Shown: in pieces, positions 36,472 through 45,938 of the stretch
Numbering within the stretch: the first letter of the stretch is position 1
Layout of the letters: every line of letters starts with the position of its first letter
From: Planobispora longispora
GTDB taxonomy: Bacteria; Actinomycetota; Actinomycetes; Streptosporangiales; Streptosporangiaceae
DNA: 64,000 bases
Direction of reading: 5' to 3'
Assembly (NCBI RefSeq): GCF_016863135.1
Contig: NZ_BOOH01000048.1
Location: forward strand, 1 to 64,000
Translations under genes and position numbers: made by a program
The notes under the pieces: model-generated
Database searches by the model: none
The model's input: only the letters and a program-made list of their open reading frames with translations
What the model was told of the DNA's origin: nothing

Positions 36472-37448
36472 CGGACAGCCTCCCGGCGCTGGCGGATCTG
36501 GTAGACGACGATGGGCGTGACGAGGACGAACAGGAAGACGGCGAGCGCCGCCCCCTTGCCGGTCTCGCCGTACCGGAACGCCTGGTTGTACATCTCGTTG
36601 GCGATGACGCTGGTGTCGAACTGGCCGCCGGTCATGGTCCGGACGATGTCGAACAGCTTGAGCGTGCCGATCGACTGGGTGACCAGCACCACGAGCACGG
36701 CCGAGCGGATGCTGGGCAGCGTCACCCGGAAGAACATCTGGACCGGCGAGGCGCCGTCGAGCCTGGCGGCCTCGACGATCTCGGCGGGGATGCCCTTGAT
36801 GGCGGCCGACAGGACCACGGTGGCGAAGCCCGCCTGGATCCACACCATCACCGCGATGAGGAACAACGTGTTGAGCGGGGGTTCCAGCAGCCACTGCCGG
36901 GGCGTGCCGCCGAAGGCGACCACGATCTGGTTGAGCAGGCCGATCTGGTCGCTTTCCTCGGGCCGGTAGGCGTAGACGAACTTCCAGATGATGCCCGCGC
37001 CCACGAAGGAGATGGCCATGGGGAGGAAGACCAGCGACTTGGCGAGCGACTCGAAGCGGGTGCGGTCGACCAGGACGGCGTAGAGCAGACCGACCGCCGT
37101 CACCAGGACGGGGACGAGCGCGACCCAGATGAGGGTGGTGCGGAGCACCGTCACCGCTTCGGGCTGGGTGAACATCCAGACGTAGTTGTCGAGCCCCACC
37201 CACGCGGTGCCGTCGCCGCTCATGAACGACAGCAGGGTGGTGCGCGCCGCCGGCACGACCAGGCCGATCGCGAGCAGGATGAGCGCCGGGGCGAGCAGGA
37301 TGGCCGCGTGCAGCCGCGCGCGCTGCCGCATCGGCGCGCGGTCGAGCGCGAGCAGAAGCACGGCGACCACCGCGCAGAACGCGACGACGCCGAGCAGCAG
37401 CTGCACCAGCTTCGGCTGCTCCGCGGCGAGGTCGAAGTCGAGGTTCAT
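36468..37448 (-). CDS. cebF: Sugar ABC transporter permease (CebF/MalF type)
   Basis: A 326-residue permease. EIVEAARLDGASPVQMFFRV is the EAA loop. Unlike most CebF proteins it begins with an extra hydrophobic helix (LLLGVVAFCAVVAVLLLALD) before the canonical first helix. It forms the heterodimeric channel with CebG. ATG 37448 has GGGAG seven bases upstream. It is separated from cebE by 181 bases that hold a long hairpin. Confidence 0.88.
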   Translation of the reverse strand: MNLDFDLAAEQPKLVQLLLGVVAFCAVVAVLLLALDRAPMRQRARLHAAILLAPALILLAIGLVVPAARTTLLSFMSGDGTAWVGLDNYVWMFTQPEAVTVLRTTLIWVALVPVLVTAVGLLYAVLVDRTRFESLAKSLVFLPMAISFVGAGIIWKFVYAYRPEESDQIGLLNQIVVAFGGTPRQWLLEPPLNTLFLIAVMVWIQAGFATVVLSAAIKGIPAEIVEAARLDGASPVQMFFRVTLPSIRSAVLVVLVTQSIGTLKLFDIVRTMTGGQFDTSVIANEMYNQAFRYGETGKGAALAVFLFVLVTPIVVYQIRQRREAVR

Positions 37449-37560
37449 GGGAGGGCTCCCGGAAGGGTCGTGCGGTACGGAAACGTCCGGCTCCGCCGGA
37501 GGCGTCGCCCCGTGGCCGGGGTCGTCGCGCTCACTGCGGGGCCGGACGCCGCGGGACGTC

Positions 37561-37622
37561 CCGGGGCCGGGCCGGACCTGAGCCGGGAGGCGGGGACGTC
37601 CCCCCTTCCGGTCCGGCCCCGG
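37561..37622 (-). terminator. Hairpin between cebE and cebF
   Basis: CCGGGG (37561-37566) plus CCGGACC (37572-37578) pair with GGTCCGG (37610-37616) plus CCCCGG (37617-37622), with a small bulge and an inner GGGGACGTCCCC palindrome. Located right after cebE, it probably stabilises the cebE mRNA or partly stops transcription so that the binding protein is made in excess. Confidence 0.6.
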
Positions 37623-37629
37623 GACCGCC

Positions 37630-38982
37630 TCAGGACGTGGGCCAGGAGGACTCGACGAAGTCGAGGACCGTCTTGGTGTCCTTGCCGTTGATCCAGTCGG
37701 TCATGCCCTTCCAGAAGGTGCCCGCGCCGACCGCGGCCGGCATCAGGTCGGAGCCGTCGAACCGGAAGACCGTGTCCGGGTCCTGGAGCATCTTGATGGA
37801 CAGCTCGTCGATCGGGTTCTGCGCGTTGGCGATGTCGACGCCCTTGTTGGCCGAGACGTAGGTGGCCAGCTTCATGCGGGCGTTGGCGAAGTCACCGGTG
37901 GCCAGGTACGCCTGGACGGCCTGCACCTCGGGGCGGTCGGCGAAGGCCGCGACGAACTCGCCCGCGCCCAGCACCGGCTTCTCGGCCGGGTCGTTGCCGG
38001 GCAGGTAGAAGGCGAACACGTCGCCGTCCTCGGCCACCTCGGTGCCCTCGGGCCAGAAGTTGGCGTAGAAGGAGGCCTGGCGGTGCAGCGCGCACCTGCC
38101 CTCGGTGATGGGCACGCCGCCCTCCTGGAAGGCGGTGGTGGCGATGCTCTTGACCGGGCCGTAGCCGCCGTTGACGAACTTGTCGTTCTTCAGGATCGCG
38201 CCGACCTTGTCGACCGCGGCGACGACCTTGGGGTCGTTGAAGGGGATCTCGTGGGCCACCCAGTCGTCGTAGCCCTCGGGGCCGAGCTCGCGCAGGAGCA
38301 CGTCCTCGATCCAGTCCGTGGCGGGCCAGCCGGTGGCCTCACCGGACTCGATGCCCGCGCACCAGGGCTTGATCCCGGCGGCGGCGATGGTCTCGCTGAG
38401 CTTCATGAGCTCGTCCCAGGTCGTGGGAACGCTCCAGCCCTTCTCCTTGAACATGCCCGGCGAGTACCACACGAAGGACTTCACGCTGGCGCCCAGCGGG
38501 GCGGCGTAGAAGGCGCCGTCGACCGTGCCGTACTTCACCCAGTCCGGCGACCAGTTCCGCTCGGCCAGCTTCTTCACCTCGGCGGGGGCGGACTTGATCT
38601 TGCCTGCCCTGGCGAAGCGCTCCAGCAGGCCGGGCTGCGGGAAGAAGGCGAGGTCCGGCGGGTTGCCGCCGTCGGAGCGGACCTGGATCTGCGCCTCGAA
38701 CTCGCCGGTGCCCTCATAGGTGATCTTCATCCCGGTGCACTTCTCGAACGGCGCCCAGGCCTGCTGGAACAGGTCGGCCTCGACATCGCGGATCGGCGAG
38801 TAGATCGAGACCTTCTTGCCGTCGTGCTTGCCGAACTGCGCGAACGGCGCGCAGTCGGCGGCCGCGCCGCCGTTCGCCGTCGAGGTGCCCGGCGTGGCCG
38901 AACCGCATCCGGTGACGACCAGCGCCAGACCCATGCCGCCCGCGACCAGGGCGGCACGAGCGGGACGAGAGAGGAGTGACAT
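37630..38982 (-). CDS. cebE: Sugar-binding lipoprotein (CebE-like)
   Basis: A 450-residue family 1 solute-binding protein. The signal peptide ends in the lipobox VVTGCGS. The mature part has KKVSIYSPIRDVEADLFQQA and PPDLAFFPQPGLLERFARAG; aromatic and acidic residues typical of sugar sites are seen in YSPGMFKEKGW and CAGIESGEATGWPATDWIED. It delivers cellobiose or another beta-glucoside to CebFG. ATG 38982 follows GGAGGAAGG. Its promoter (TTGACA-18-AAAGCT) is followed directly by a LacI box at 39110-39121. Confidence 0.85.
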   Translation of the reverse strand: MSLLSRPARAALVAGGMGLALVVTGCGSATPGTSTANGGAAADCAPFAQFGKHDGKKVSIYSPIRDVEADLFQQAWAPFEKCTGMKITYEGTGEFEAQIQVRSDGGNPPDLAFFPQPGLLERFARAGKIKSAPAEVKKLAERNWSPDWVKYGTVDGAFYAAPLGASVKSFVWYSPGMFKEKGWSVPTTWDELMKLSETIAAAGIKPWCAGIESGEATGWPATDWIEDVLLRELGPEGYDDWVAHEIPFNDPKVVAAVDKVGAILKNDKFVNGGYGPVKSIATTAFQEGGVPITEGRCALHRQASFYANFWPEGTEVAEDGDVFAFYLPGNDPAEKPVLGAGEFVAAFADRPEVQAVQAYLATGDFANARMKLATYVSANKGVDIANAQNPIDELSIKMLQDPDTVFRFDGSDLMPAAVGAGTFWKGMTDWINGKDTKTVLDFVESSWPTS

Positions 38983-39109
38983 GGACCCTTCCTCCGTTAC
39001 TTTGCCGGGTCGGACCCGCCCGGCGGGGCCGGCCGGGCGGCCCCGCGGCGTCCGCGCAGGCCGTCGCGCGAGCACGTTTCCGCCGTGGTGACCGAGCAAC
39101 TCACAATGC

Positions 39110-39121
39110 GAGAGCGCTCTC
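39110..39121. promoter_or_regulatory. LacI-type box A at the cebE promoter
   Basis: GAGAGCGCTCTC, perfect palindrome. It lies 2 bases downstream of the -10 box AAAGCT (minus strand 39129-39124), whose -35 TTGACA is at 39153-39148. It covers the expected transcription start of cebE. Confidence 0.8.
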
Positions 39122-39242
39122 TGAGCTTTGTGGGGCGCCTGACACCATGTCAACGTCCGTGACACTACGGTTACGGACTTGATAAACCAGGGTTTCGGTC
39201 AGCCCGTATGAGGAAGAGGGCGGGCCGGAGCGGCCCGGCGAC

Positions 39243-39254
39243 GAGAACGCTCTC
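39243..39254. promoter_or_regulatory. LacI-type box B (one mismatch)
   Basis: GAGAACGCTCTC differs from box A at one position. It is in the middle of the cebE-bglC intergenic region. Confidence 0.6.
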
Positions 39255-39391
39255 GATCATGCGTCGGGCGGGACCCCGTGCGACCCCGCCCGACGGTGCG
39301 CGGCATGCCGTACGGCGAAGATCAGATCAGTTCACCGCGGGAGTGGTCGGCCTGGTTCTCCAGGGAAGGAGCGGGTACGCTTCCAGAGGCG

Positions 39392-39405
39392 TGGGAGCGC
39401 TCCCA
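39392..39405. promoter_or_regulatory. LacI-type box C, exact CebR consensus
   Basis: TGGGAGCGCTCCCA is a perfect 14-bp palindrome and equals the CebR box known from Streptomyces. Confidence 0.85.
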
Positions 39406-39451
39406 AAAGCGGGGACGGCACTGGGAGAGACCGCCGAACGGGACCACTTTA

Positions 39452-39463
39452 GAGAGCGCTCTC
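39452..39463. promoter_or_regulatory. LacI-type box D
   Basis: GAGAGCGCTCTC, same core as boxes A and E, 125 bases before box E. Confidence 0.75.
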
Positions 39464-39542
39464 CATCCCAGGAAGACGATCGCGCACGGGCGTCTCATCG
39501 GCATGTTCTCCCCGGAATTCCACCGGGTTGTGGATCATCGCC

Positions 39543-39588
39543 TTGACATGCCCGTCCGAGTGACACGATGCTGTCTGAGAGCGCTCTC
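39543..39588 (+). promoter_or_regulatory. bglC promoter with LacI-type box E
   Basis: TTGACA (39543-39548), 18 bases, GATGCT (39567-39572). Box E GAGAGCGCTCTC is at 39577-39588 and overlaps the expected transcription start, mirroring box A at cebE. Confidence 0.8.
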
Positions 39589-39639
39589 CGCCGTTCGGGG
39601 CGAGGCGGATCGACGGCGAGGCGAAAGGGGCGGTGAGGA

Positions 39640-41043
39640 ATGAGCCTGTCCGCAGGAATGTCCACTGATCTATCCGCGGAGACTTCGGGCGAGCCCGCGG
39701 GCGACCTGACCTTCCCGCCGGGCTTCTTCTGGGGGACCGCGACCGCCGCCTACCAGATCGAGGGAGCGGCACGCGAAGACGGCCGCGGCGTGTCCATCTG
39801 GGACACCTTCTCCCGCACCCCCGGCAAGGTCGTCGGCGGCCACACCGGCGACGTGGCCTGCGACCACTATCACCGCTACCGCGAGGACGTGGCCATGATG
39901 GCCGACCTCGGGATGCAGGCCTACCGCTTCTCGGTCGCCTGGCCCCGCATCCAGCCGGACGGCTCGGGCCCGGCCGACCCCCGCGGCCTGGACTTCTACG
40001 ACCGGCTCGTCGACGAGCTGCACGGCCACGGCATCACGCCCATCGTGACGCTCTACCACTGGGACCTGCCGCAGACCCTGGAGGACCGGGGCGGCTGGGC
40101 CGGCCGCGAGACCGCCGAGCGCTTCGCCGAGTACGCCGCCGTCATGTACGGCAGGCTCGGCGACCGGGTCCGGACCTGGACCACCCTCAACGAGCCCTGG
40201 TGCTCCTCCTTCCTCGGCTACGGCTGCGGGATCCACGCGCCCGGCCGCACCGAGCCGGACGCCGCCTTCGCCGCGGTCCACCACCTGCTGCTGGGCCACG
40301 GGCTGGCCGTCGCCGAACTGCGCGCCGCGGGAGCCGAGCAGGTCGGCATCACCCTCAACCTCGCCCCCGTCAGCGGTCCCGACCCCGAGGCCGTCACGAT
40401 CATCGACGGCCTGCACAACCGGATCTTCCTCGACCCGATCCTCCGCGGGGAGTACCCCGCCGACGTCGTCGAGCGCGCCCGCAGGTTCACCGACTGGTCC
40501 TTCGTCCGCGACGGCGACCTGGACCTCATCTCCGCCCCCATCGACCTGCTCGGCATCAACTACTACAGCCCCACCAGGGTCGAGACGCGCGCCGGGCAGC
40601 CCGCCAGCCCGGTCCACCCGGGCAGCGAGGGCATCGCGTTCGTCCAGGGCGAGGAGGAGAAGACCGCGATGGGCTGGTCGGTCGTGCCGTCCGGCCTGAC
40701 CGAGCTGCTGACCAGGGTCGCCCGCGACTACCCGGGCGTCCCCCTGGTCATCACCGAGAACGGCGCCGCCTTCGACGACGTGCTCGCCGACGGCCGGGTC
40801 GCCGACGAGCGGCGGACCGCCTACCTCGACGGCCACTTCCGCGCCGCGCACGCCGCGATCGCCGCCGGCGTCGACCTCCGCGGCTACCTGGTGTGGTCGC
40901 TGATGGACAACTTCGAGTGGGCCGAGGGATACGCCAAGCGCTTCGGCCTGGTCCACGTCGACTACGCCTCCCAGCGCAGGGTGCCCAAGGACAGCGCCCT
41001 GTGGTACCGCGAGGTCATCCGGAACAACGGCCTGCGGGCCTGA
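39640..41043 (+). CDS. bglC: GH1 beta-glucosidase
   Basis: A 467-residue family 1 glycosidase. The acid/base Glu185 is in [13 protein letters not shown] and the nucleophile Glu373 in VITENGAAF. The N-terminal [20 protein letters not shown] is the GH1 signature. There is no signal peptide, so it hydrolyses imported cellobiose inside the cell. It is divergent from cebEFG and shares the box-rich control region, as expected for the BglC of a CebR regulon. Confidence 0.95.
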   Translation: MSLSAGMSTDLSAETSGEPAGDLTFPPGFFWGTATAAYQIEGAAREDGRGVSIWDTFSRTPGKVVGGHTGDVACDHYHRYREDVAMMADLGMQAYRFSVAWPRIQPDGSGPADPRGLDFYDRLVDELHGHGITPIVTLYHWDLPQTLEDRGGWAGRETAERFAEYAAVMYGRLGDRVRTWTTLNEPWCSSFLGYGCGIHAPGRTEPDAAFAAVHHLLLGHGLAVAELRAAGAEQVGITLNLAPVSGPDPEAVTIIDGLHNRIFLDPILRGEYPADVVERARRFTDWSFVRDGDLDLISAPIDLLGINYYSPTRVETRAGQPASPVHPGSEGIAFVQGEEEKTAMGWSVVPSGLTELLTRVARDYPGVPLVITENGAAFDDVLADGRVADERRTAYLDGHFRAAHAAIAAGVDLRGYLVWSLMDNFEWAEGYAKRFGLVHVDYASQRRVPKDSALWYREVIRNNGLRA

Positions 41044-41061
41044 CCCGTCCGACCCGTCCGG

Positions 41062-41091
41062 CCCGGCATGTCACGACCCGGCATGTCACGA
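41062..41091 (+). repeat. 15-bp tandem repeat downstream of bglC
   Basis: CCCGGCATGTCACGA occurs at 41062-41076 and 41077-41091, with a partial third copy. It lies in the convergent gap between bglC and the SDR gene. Confidence 0.85.
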
Positions 41092-41148
41092 CCGGGCCTG
41101 TCACCGCCGGCCGGACGCGCCCCGCCGCACGGTCCCGGCGGGGCGGGC

Positions 41149-41916
41149 TCAGATCCTGCGCCAGCCGCCGCCCGCGTGGATGCCGCCGTCGACGTGCAAG
41201 GTGGTCCCGGTGACGAACCCGGCCATCGGGCTCGCCAGGAACACCACCGCCGCGGCGGCGTCCGCCGGGTCGCCGAGGCGGCCCAGCGGCGGCAGCCGTA
41301 CCGGCTCGAAGGGCAGCGGATCGGCCAGCATCCGCTCCCGGACCGCCTCCTCCCCTCCGGTGGGCAGGGCGTCGGGGGCGATGGCGTTCACCCGGATCCC
41401 CCGCGGGGCCAGCTCCAGCGCGAGCGACCGGGTCAGGTTCTCCACCGCCGCCTTCATCGCCGCGTAGACCGCGAACCCGGGCGCCGCCTGGTGCGCCTCG
41501 CTGGAGGTCACGTTGACGATCGAGGAGCCCTCCCCCAGCAACGGCAGGAACTTCCGGATCACGGCCGTGACCTGGGTGAAGTTCTCCTCGATCAGCATGG
41601 TCTCCCCACGCGGCGAGACATCGGCGAAAGCCGCGTGGAAGGTGCCGCCCGCGTTGTTGACCAGCACGTCCACCCGCCCGAAGCGCTCCTCCACCGCCTG
41701 GGCGAACACCTGCAGCGCCACCGGATCACGAACGTCCATCGTCATGGTGAACGCGTCGTCGAACCCGTTGATCGGCTTCCGATCGCAGAGCGCCACCTCG
41801 GCGCCGAAGTTCCGCAGGGCCTCCGCGATGGCCCTGCCCAGTCCCCTCGCCGCCCCGGTCACCACCGCGACCTTCCCGGTGACCAGAATCTCCTCCGGCT
41901 CGTACGGCGTGCGCAT
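41149..41916 (-). CDS. SDR-family oxidoreductase
   Basis: A 255-residue classical short-chain dehydrogenase. The cofactor motif is TGAARGLG, followed by DVLVNNAGG, a catalytic Ser in VNVTSSEAHQ and the YxxxK motif YAAMK. It has one oddity: acidic or basic selectivity after the second strand reads CDRKPINGF, so NAD is more likely than NADP. It reduces or oxidises a ketone or alcohol that cannot be named. ATG 41916 follows GAGGAGG. It is convergent with bglC and divergent from the FKBP gene. Confidence 0.88.
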   Translation of the reverse strand: MRTPYEPEEILVTGKVAVVTGAARGLGRAIAEALRNFGAEVALCDRKPINGFDDAFTMTMDVRDPVALQVFAQAVEERFGRVDVLVNNAGGTFHAAFADVSPRGETMLIEENFTQVTAVIRKFLPLLGEGSSIVNVTSSEAHQAAPGFAVYAAMKAAVENLTRSLALELAPRGIRVNAIAPDALPTGGEEAVRERMLADPLPFEPVRLPPLGRLGDPADAAAAVVFLASPMAGFVTGTTLHVDGGIHAGGGWRRI

Positions 41917-42054
41917 CCCGCCTCCTCACGATCTCCATGAGCGTACGACGCCGAACCCGGCGCGTCCTCCTGCCACCCGTACGGGCCGCGGACCCCGTAG
42001 AGTCGTCCGGCCGGTCGGAACTCGGCCGGCCTGTATCGATCAAGGAGAGACCAC

Positions 42055-42429
42055 GTGGCACTGGAGAAGCCGGAGATCGACTTCCCGGAGGGCGACGCGC
42101 CCAAGGATCTGCAGATCATCGACATCGTCGAGGGGACCGGCCCGGAGGCCAAGCCTGGTCACCAGGTGAGCGTGCACTATGTCGGCGTCGCCTTCTCCAC
42201 CGGAGAGGAGTTCGACGCCTCCTGGAACCGGGGTGAAACCTTCGAGTTCTCGCTCGGCGGGGGCCAGGTCATCGCGGGATGGGACCAGGGCGTCGCGGGC
42301 ATGAAGGTCGGCGGCCGCCGCCGCCTCGTCATCCCGCCCCACCTGGGCTACGGCGACCGCGGCGCGGGCCGCGTCATCAAGCCCGGCGAGACCCTCATCT
42401 TCGTCGTGGACCTGCTCGGCGTCCGCTGA
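42055..42429 (+). CDS. FKBP-type peptidyl-prolyl isomerase
   Basis: A 124-residue single-domain FKBP. It contains VSVHYVGVAFSTGEEFDASW, VIAGWDQGVAGMKVGGRRRL and the closing IPPHLGYGDRGAG..LIFVVDLL, with the drug-site Tyr, Asp and Trp residues in place. No signal peptide, so cytoplasmic protein folding. GTG 42055 follows AAGGAGAG. Confidence 0.95.
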   Translation: MALEKPEIDFPEGDAPKDLQIIDIVEGTGPEAKPGHQVSVHYVGVAFSTGEEFDASWNRGETFEFSLGGGQVIAGWDQGVAGMKVGGRRRLVIPPHLGYGDRGAGRVIKPGETLIFVVDLLGVR

Positions 42430-42436
42430 CGCCCGG

Positions 42437-42462
42437 GGTGCCCGGCCACCGTGCCGGGCACC
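42437..42462 (+). terminator. FKBP gene terminator
   Basis: GGTGCCCGGC (42437-42446) pairs perfectly with GCCGGGCACC (42453-42462), 6-base loop, followed by a pyrimidine-rich tail. Confidence 0.8.
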
Positions 42463-42623
42463 TCCCCCTTCCCCTCTTCCCGGCCTCCTTCCCCCGCGCT
42501 TTCCCCGCCGCCGTACGGTGAGCGGGCGATGAGAGATCATCCGTACGCTTTACGCTGTAGATCGAGAAGGAATCCCGGGGCCGCTCTCCCGGATTGTCGC
42601 TCCCAGCTCATAGGCTGATTCCT

Positions 42624-44150
42624 GTGCTGTTGATCGATCTCGCGCGCACCTCCGCGGCCGTGGCCGCCGACTCCGCCCGGCTGGCGAAAATCCGTCACCT
42701 CGCGGAGTTGCTCGGCAGGGTGGAGCCCGGCGAGGCTGAGATCGCCATCGCCTACCTCTCGGGCGAGCTCCCCCAGCGGCAGATCGGTGTCGGCTGGACG
42801 AGCCTGCGCGACCTGCCCGATCCCAGGCTCGCCGCCACCGCGACCCTGGGCCAGGTCGACGACCTGCTCAGCCGGGTCAAATCCCAGGCCGGTCCGGGTT
42901 CCCAGACGGCGCGCAAGGCCCTGGTGACAGAGCTGTTCGCGGCGCTCACCACTCCCGAGCAGACCTTCCTGTCCCGGTTGCTCCGCGGCGAGCTGCGGCA
43001 GGGCGCGCTGGAAGGGGTGATGATCGAGGCCATCGCGAAGGCGGCGGGAGCACCGGCCGCCGAGGTGCGGCGGGCCCTGACGCTACGGGGCTGGCTGCCC
43101 GCCGTGGGCGCGGCCGCGCTGAGCGGCGGCGTCGACGCGCTGCGGGCCTTCCGCCTGGAGGTGGGCCGCCCGGTCGCGCCGATGCTGGCGCAGAGCGCCA
43201 CCTCCGTCGCCGCCGCGCTGGACAAGCTCGGCGGTCCGGCCGCCGTCGAGTGGAAGCTGGACGGCGTCCGCATCCAGGCGCACCGCTCCGGCGACACCGT
43301 GTCCGTGTTCAGCCGCACCCTCGACGAGATCACCGCCCAGGTGCCCGAAGTGGTCGAGGCGGTCCGCGCGTGTCCCGCCACAGACCTGGTGCTGGACGGA
43401 GAGGTCATCGCCCTGCGTGCGGACGGCCGCCCCGCGCCCTTCCAGATCACCTCCGGCCGCGTGGCCAGCCGGACCGACGTGGACAAGGCCCGCCGGACCA
43501 CACCGCTGAGCGTGTTCTTCTTCGACGCGCTGCGGGTGGACGGCGCCGACCTCCTCGACCTGCCCGGCGAGGAACGCCACGCGGCCCTGACCCGGACCGT
43601 CCCCGCCGGACTGATCGCGCCCCGGCTGGTCACCGGCGACGCCGCGAGCGGCGAGGCGTTCTTCGCCGAGGTGATCAGGGGCGGGCACGAAGGCGTGGTG
43701 GTGAAGTCGCTGCAGACCCCCTACGCGGCGGGACGGCGAGGCGCGGGCTGGATCAAAGTGAAGCCCCGGCACACGCTTGACCTGGTCGTCCTCGCGGCCG
43801 AATGGGGCAGCGGCCGGCGCGAGGGCTGGCTCTCCAACCTCCATCTGGGGGCCCGCGATCCGGACGGCGGCGGCTTCGTCATGCTCGGCAAGACCTTCAA
43901 AGGCCTGACCGACGAGTTGCTCACCTGGCAGACCGAACGCTTCCTGGCGCTCGCCGAGGGCCCCACCGACAGCTGGACGGTCGCCGTCCGCCCCGAGCTC
44001 GTCGTCGAGATCGCCTTCGACGGCGTCCAGCGCTCCAGTCGTTACCCCGGTGGCATGGCCCTGCGCTTCGCACGGGTCATCCGCTACCGGCCCGACAAGA
44101 CCGCCGACCAGGCCGACACCGTGGAGACGGTCCGCTCCCTGATGGTCTGA
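42624..44150 (+). CDS. ligB: ATP-dependent DNA ligase (LigB type)
   Basis: A 508-residue ATP-dependent ligase close in length to mycobacterial LigB. An N-terminal DNA-binding domain (to ~190) precedes the nucleotidyltransferase domain with motif I WKLDGVR, adenylated Lys211. Motif III is FFDALR, motif IV EGVVVK and motif V WIKVKP. The OB domain ends [21 protein letters not shown]. It seals nicks in DNA repair and is accessory to the NAD-dependent LigA. GTG 42624 is chosen because TAGGCT (42611-42616) lies 7 bases upstream, a leaderless start; extra upstream codons look non-coding. Confidence 0.93.
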   Translation: MLLIDLARTSAAVAADSARLAKIRHLAELLGRVEPGEAEIAIAYLSGELPQRQIGVGWTSLRDLPDPRLAATATLGQVDDLLSRVKSQAGPGSQTARKALVTELFAALTTPEQTFLSRLLRGELRQGALEGVMIEAIAKAAGAPAAEVRRALTLRGWLPAVGAAALSGGVDALRAFRLEVGRPVAPMLAQSATSVAAALDKLGGPAAVEWKLDGVRIQAHRSGDTVSVFSRTLDEITAQVPEVVEAVRACPATDLVLDGEVIALRADGRPAPFQITSGRVASRTDVDKARRTTPLSVFFFDALRVDGADLLDLPGEERHAALTRTVPAGLIAPRLVTGDAASGEAFFAEVIRGGHEGVVVKSLQTPYAAGRRGAGWIKVKPRHTLDLVVLAAEWGSGRREGWLSNLHLGARDPDGGGFVMLGKTFKGLTDELLTWQTERFLALAEGPTDSWTVAVRPELVVEIAFDGVQRSSRYPGGMALRFARVIRYRPDKTADQADTVETVRSLMV

Positions 44151-44217
44151 CGCCCTTCCGGCCCGAACCCTTCCGCCCGGCCCGAGCCCTTCCGCCCGGC
44201 GATCGATCCCCGGGCGG

Positions 44218-44667
44218 TCACCCGGCGGGGTGGGCGAGAACGAGCACGAGCGCGTCCAGGAGGCGCTGCCAGTCGCGCTCGGACAGTTCGTCCCGGTGGA
44301 GGGCGCGGGCGACGGCGGCCAGCGCGTCCAGCAGCCGGGCCCGGACCTGGTGCGGCTCCTGCCCGAGGAGCGCGGCCAGCTCGCCCGCCGCGCGGCGGAA
44401 GGAACGGGTGCGGGCGAAGGCCAGGAGCGTGGGCGGCGGGACCGGTTCGGCGGCGTCGCCACCGGGCTCGTCGAGGGTGACGGTCAGGCGGGCGCCGAGC
44501 GCGGCGGCCAGCCGGTCGAGGGCGGACAGGGTGGGGTTGCCCCGGCCGTTCTCCAAGTTGGCCACGTACGGCACTGACAGTGCGGCGTCGGCGGCGACCG
44601 AGGCGACGGTCCGGCCGAGCGCGGCTCGCCGGGCGCGCAGGCGCCGGCCCAGATCGGCGTGATCCAT
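44218..44667 (-). CDS. XRE-family HTH regulator
   Basis: A 149-residue protein. The N-terminal HTH reads LGRRLRARRAALGRTVASVA..LSVPYVANLENGRGNPTLSALDRLAAAL. The C-terminal ~75 residues are helical and of unknown function. It is divergent from an MFS exporter gene 64 bases away and most likely controls it through the palindrome at 44682-44703. ATG 44667 opens the HTH in the usual register. Confidence 0.88.
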   Translation of the reverse strand: MDHADLGRRLRARRAALGRTVASVAADAALSVPYVANLENGRGNPTLSALDRLAAALGARLTVTLDEPGGDAAEPVPPPTLLAFARTRSFRRAAGELAALLGQEPHQVRARLLDALAAVARALHRDELSERDWQRLLDALVLVLAHPAG

Positions 44668-44676
44668 GCTCTTATC

Positions 44677-44705
44677 TTGACAGAATAATTCGATCGAGAT
44701 TCTAT
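44677..44705 (+). promoter_or_regulatory. Promoter and palindrome of the MFS gene
   Basis: TTGACA (44677-44682), 17 bases, TTCTAT (44700-44705). AGAAT and ATTCT arms flank a TCGATCGA core (44682-44703), a 22-bp near-palindrome that fills the spacer. It is the obvious site for the divergent XRE repressor. Confidence 0.65.
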
Positions 44706-44731
44706 CCTCACAGGAAAGAGTGAGGGGAAGC

Positions 44732-45925
44732 ATGCTGCGGGCCCTGCGAGTGCGAGACTTCCGGCTGCTGTGGACGGCACGGCTCAGCGCCACTCTCGCC
44801 GCGGGGCTCCTGGTCGTCGCGGTTCCCGCCCACGTGTACGCGGTGACCGGTTCGGTGCTGGTGACCGGTTTCACCCTGGCCGTGGAGTATCTCCCGGTCC
44901 TGCTGCTGGGGCCGTTCGCCGGAGTCCTGGCCGACCGGTGGGACCGCCGGCGCCTCATGACCGGTACCGACCTCGCCCGCGCGGCAGCCGTCTGTCTGAT
45001 CGTGTTCGCCCGCACCCCCGACACCGTCGGGCTCATCTACCTGGCGGTGCTCGCCGAGGGAACGGCGGCGGTGCTGTTCCGCCCGGCGGCCCAGGCGCAC
45101 ACCCCCGCCGTCGTCGGCACCGGATCCACGCTGGCCGCCGCGAACGCGGCCAATGCCGTCGCCTCCGGCGTCATCGGGCTGGGAGCGGCCCCGCTCGGCG
45201 CCGCGCTGTTCTCCGCCTTCGGCATCGGCGCCGTCGTCACGGTCGCCGCCGTGGGCTATCTGGTCTCCGCCGTGACGATCGCGTCCACCCGGCCGCATCC
45301 CCGCGGCCGGCACTCTCACCGGCGTCCCCTGGACGAACTGCGCGACGGGCTGCGCCACCTCCACCGGTCCGCCGCCACCCGCGCCCTGATGATCACCGGC
45401 GGCCTCTACCTGGCGGCGAACGCGGCGCTCACCGCGCTGCTGGTGCCGTTCGCGGCGACCTTCCTCGGCGACGGCACGCAGGTGGGCTGGATGTTGTCGG
45501 CGCTGAGCGCCGGTTTCCTGCTCGGCGCCCCGGTCAGCCGGAGGATCGTCGACCGGTTCCCCGCGCGGACCACGATCACAGGCGGCCAGGTCCTCGTCGC
45601 GATCGCGTTCTTCATGATGTTCAACGCCCGGTCGCTGCCCATGGCGCTGACCGCGGCGCTCCTGCTCGGCGTCCCCGGCGTCACGGTGCTGGTCGCCCTG
45701 CAGACATGGCTGCAGCGGGTCAGCCCGCCCGCGCTCCTCGGCCGCGTCAGCGCGGCGTTCCTCACCGCCGAGGCCGCCGCGACGATGGCCGGCGCGTTCG
45801 CCGGCCCCGCCCTGGGCGAGCTGGCGGGTCTGCCCCTCGCCCTCAACGTCGCCTGCGCCCTCACCCTCGGGGCGGCCGCCGCGGCTTTCCTCCTGGTGCC
45901 GGCCTCCCCCGCGGCGGCGACATGA
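44732..45925 (+). CDS. MFS exporter (EntS-like)
   Basis: A 397-residue, 12-helix major facilitator of the DHA3 type. The first helix region is VRDFRLLWTARLSATLAAGL and the A-motif is GVLADRWDRRRLM. Such proteins export siderophores or macrolide-type drugs. Control by the divergent XRE protein suggests an inducible efflux pump. ATG 44732 follows GAGGGG; a GTG four codons upstream is possible. Confidence 0.88.
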   Translation: MLRALRVRDFRLLWTARLSATLAAGLLVVAVPAHVYAVTGSVLVTGFTLAVEYLPVLLLGPFAGVLADRWDRRRLMTGTDLARAAAVCLIVFARTPDTVGLIYLAVLAEGTAAVLFRPAAQAHTPAVVGTGSTLAAANAANAVASGVIGLGAAPLGAALFSAFGIGAVVTVAAVGYLVSAVTIASTRPHPRGRHSHRRPLDELRDGLRHLHRSAATRALMITGGLYLAANAALTALLVPFAATFLGDGTQVGWMLSALSAGFLLGAPVSRRIVDRFPARTTITGGQVLVAIAFFMMFNARSLPMALTAALLLGVPGVTVLVALQTWLQRVSPPALLGRVSAAFLTAEAAATMAGAFAGPALGELAGLPLALNVACALTLGAAAAAFLLVPASPAAAT

Positions 45926-45938
45926 CCAGGAAGCGGGG

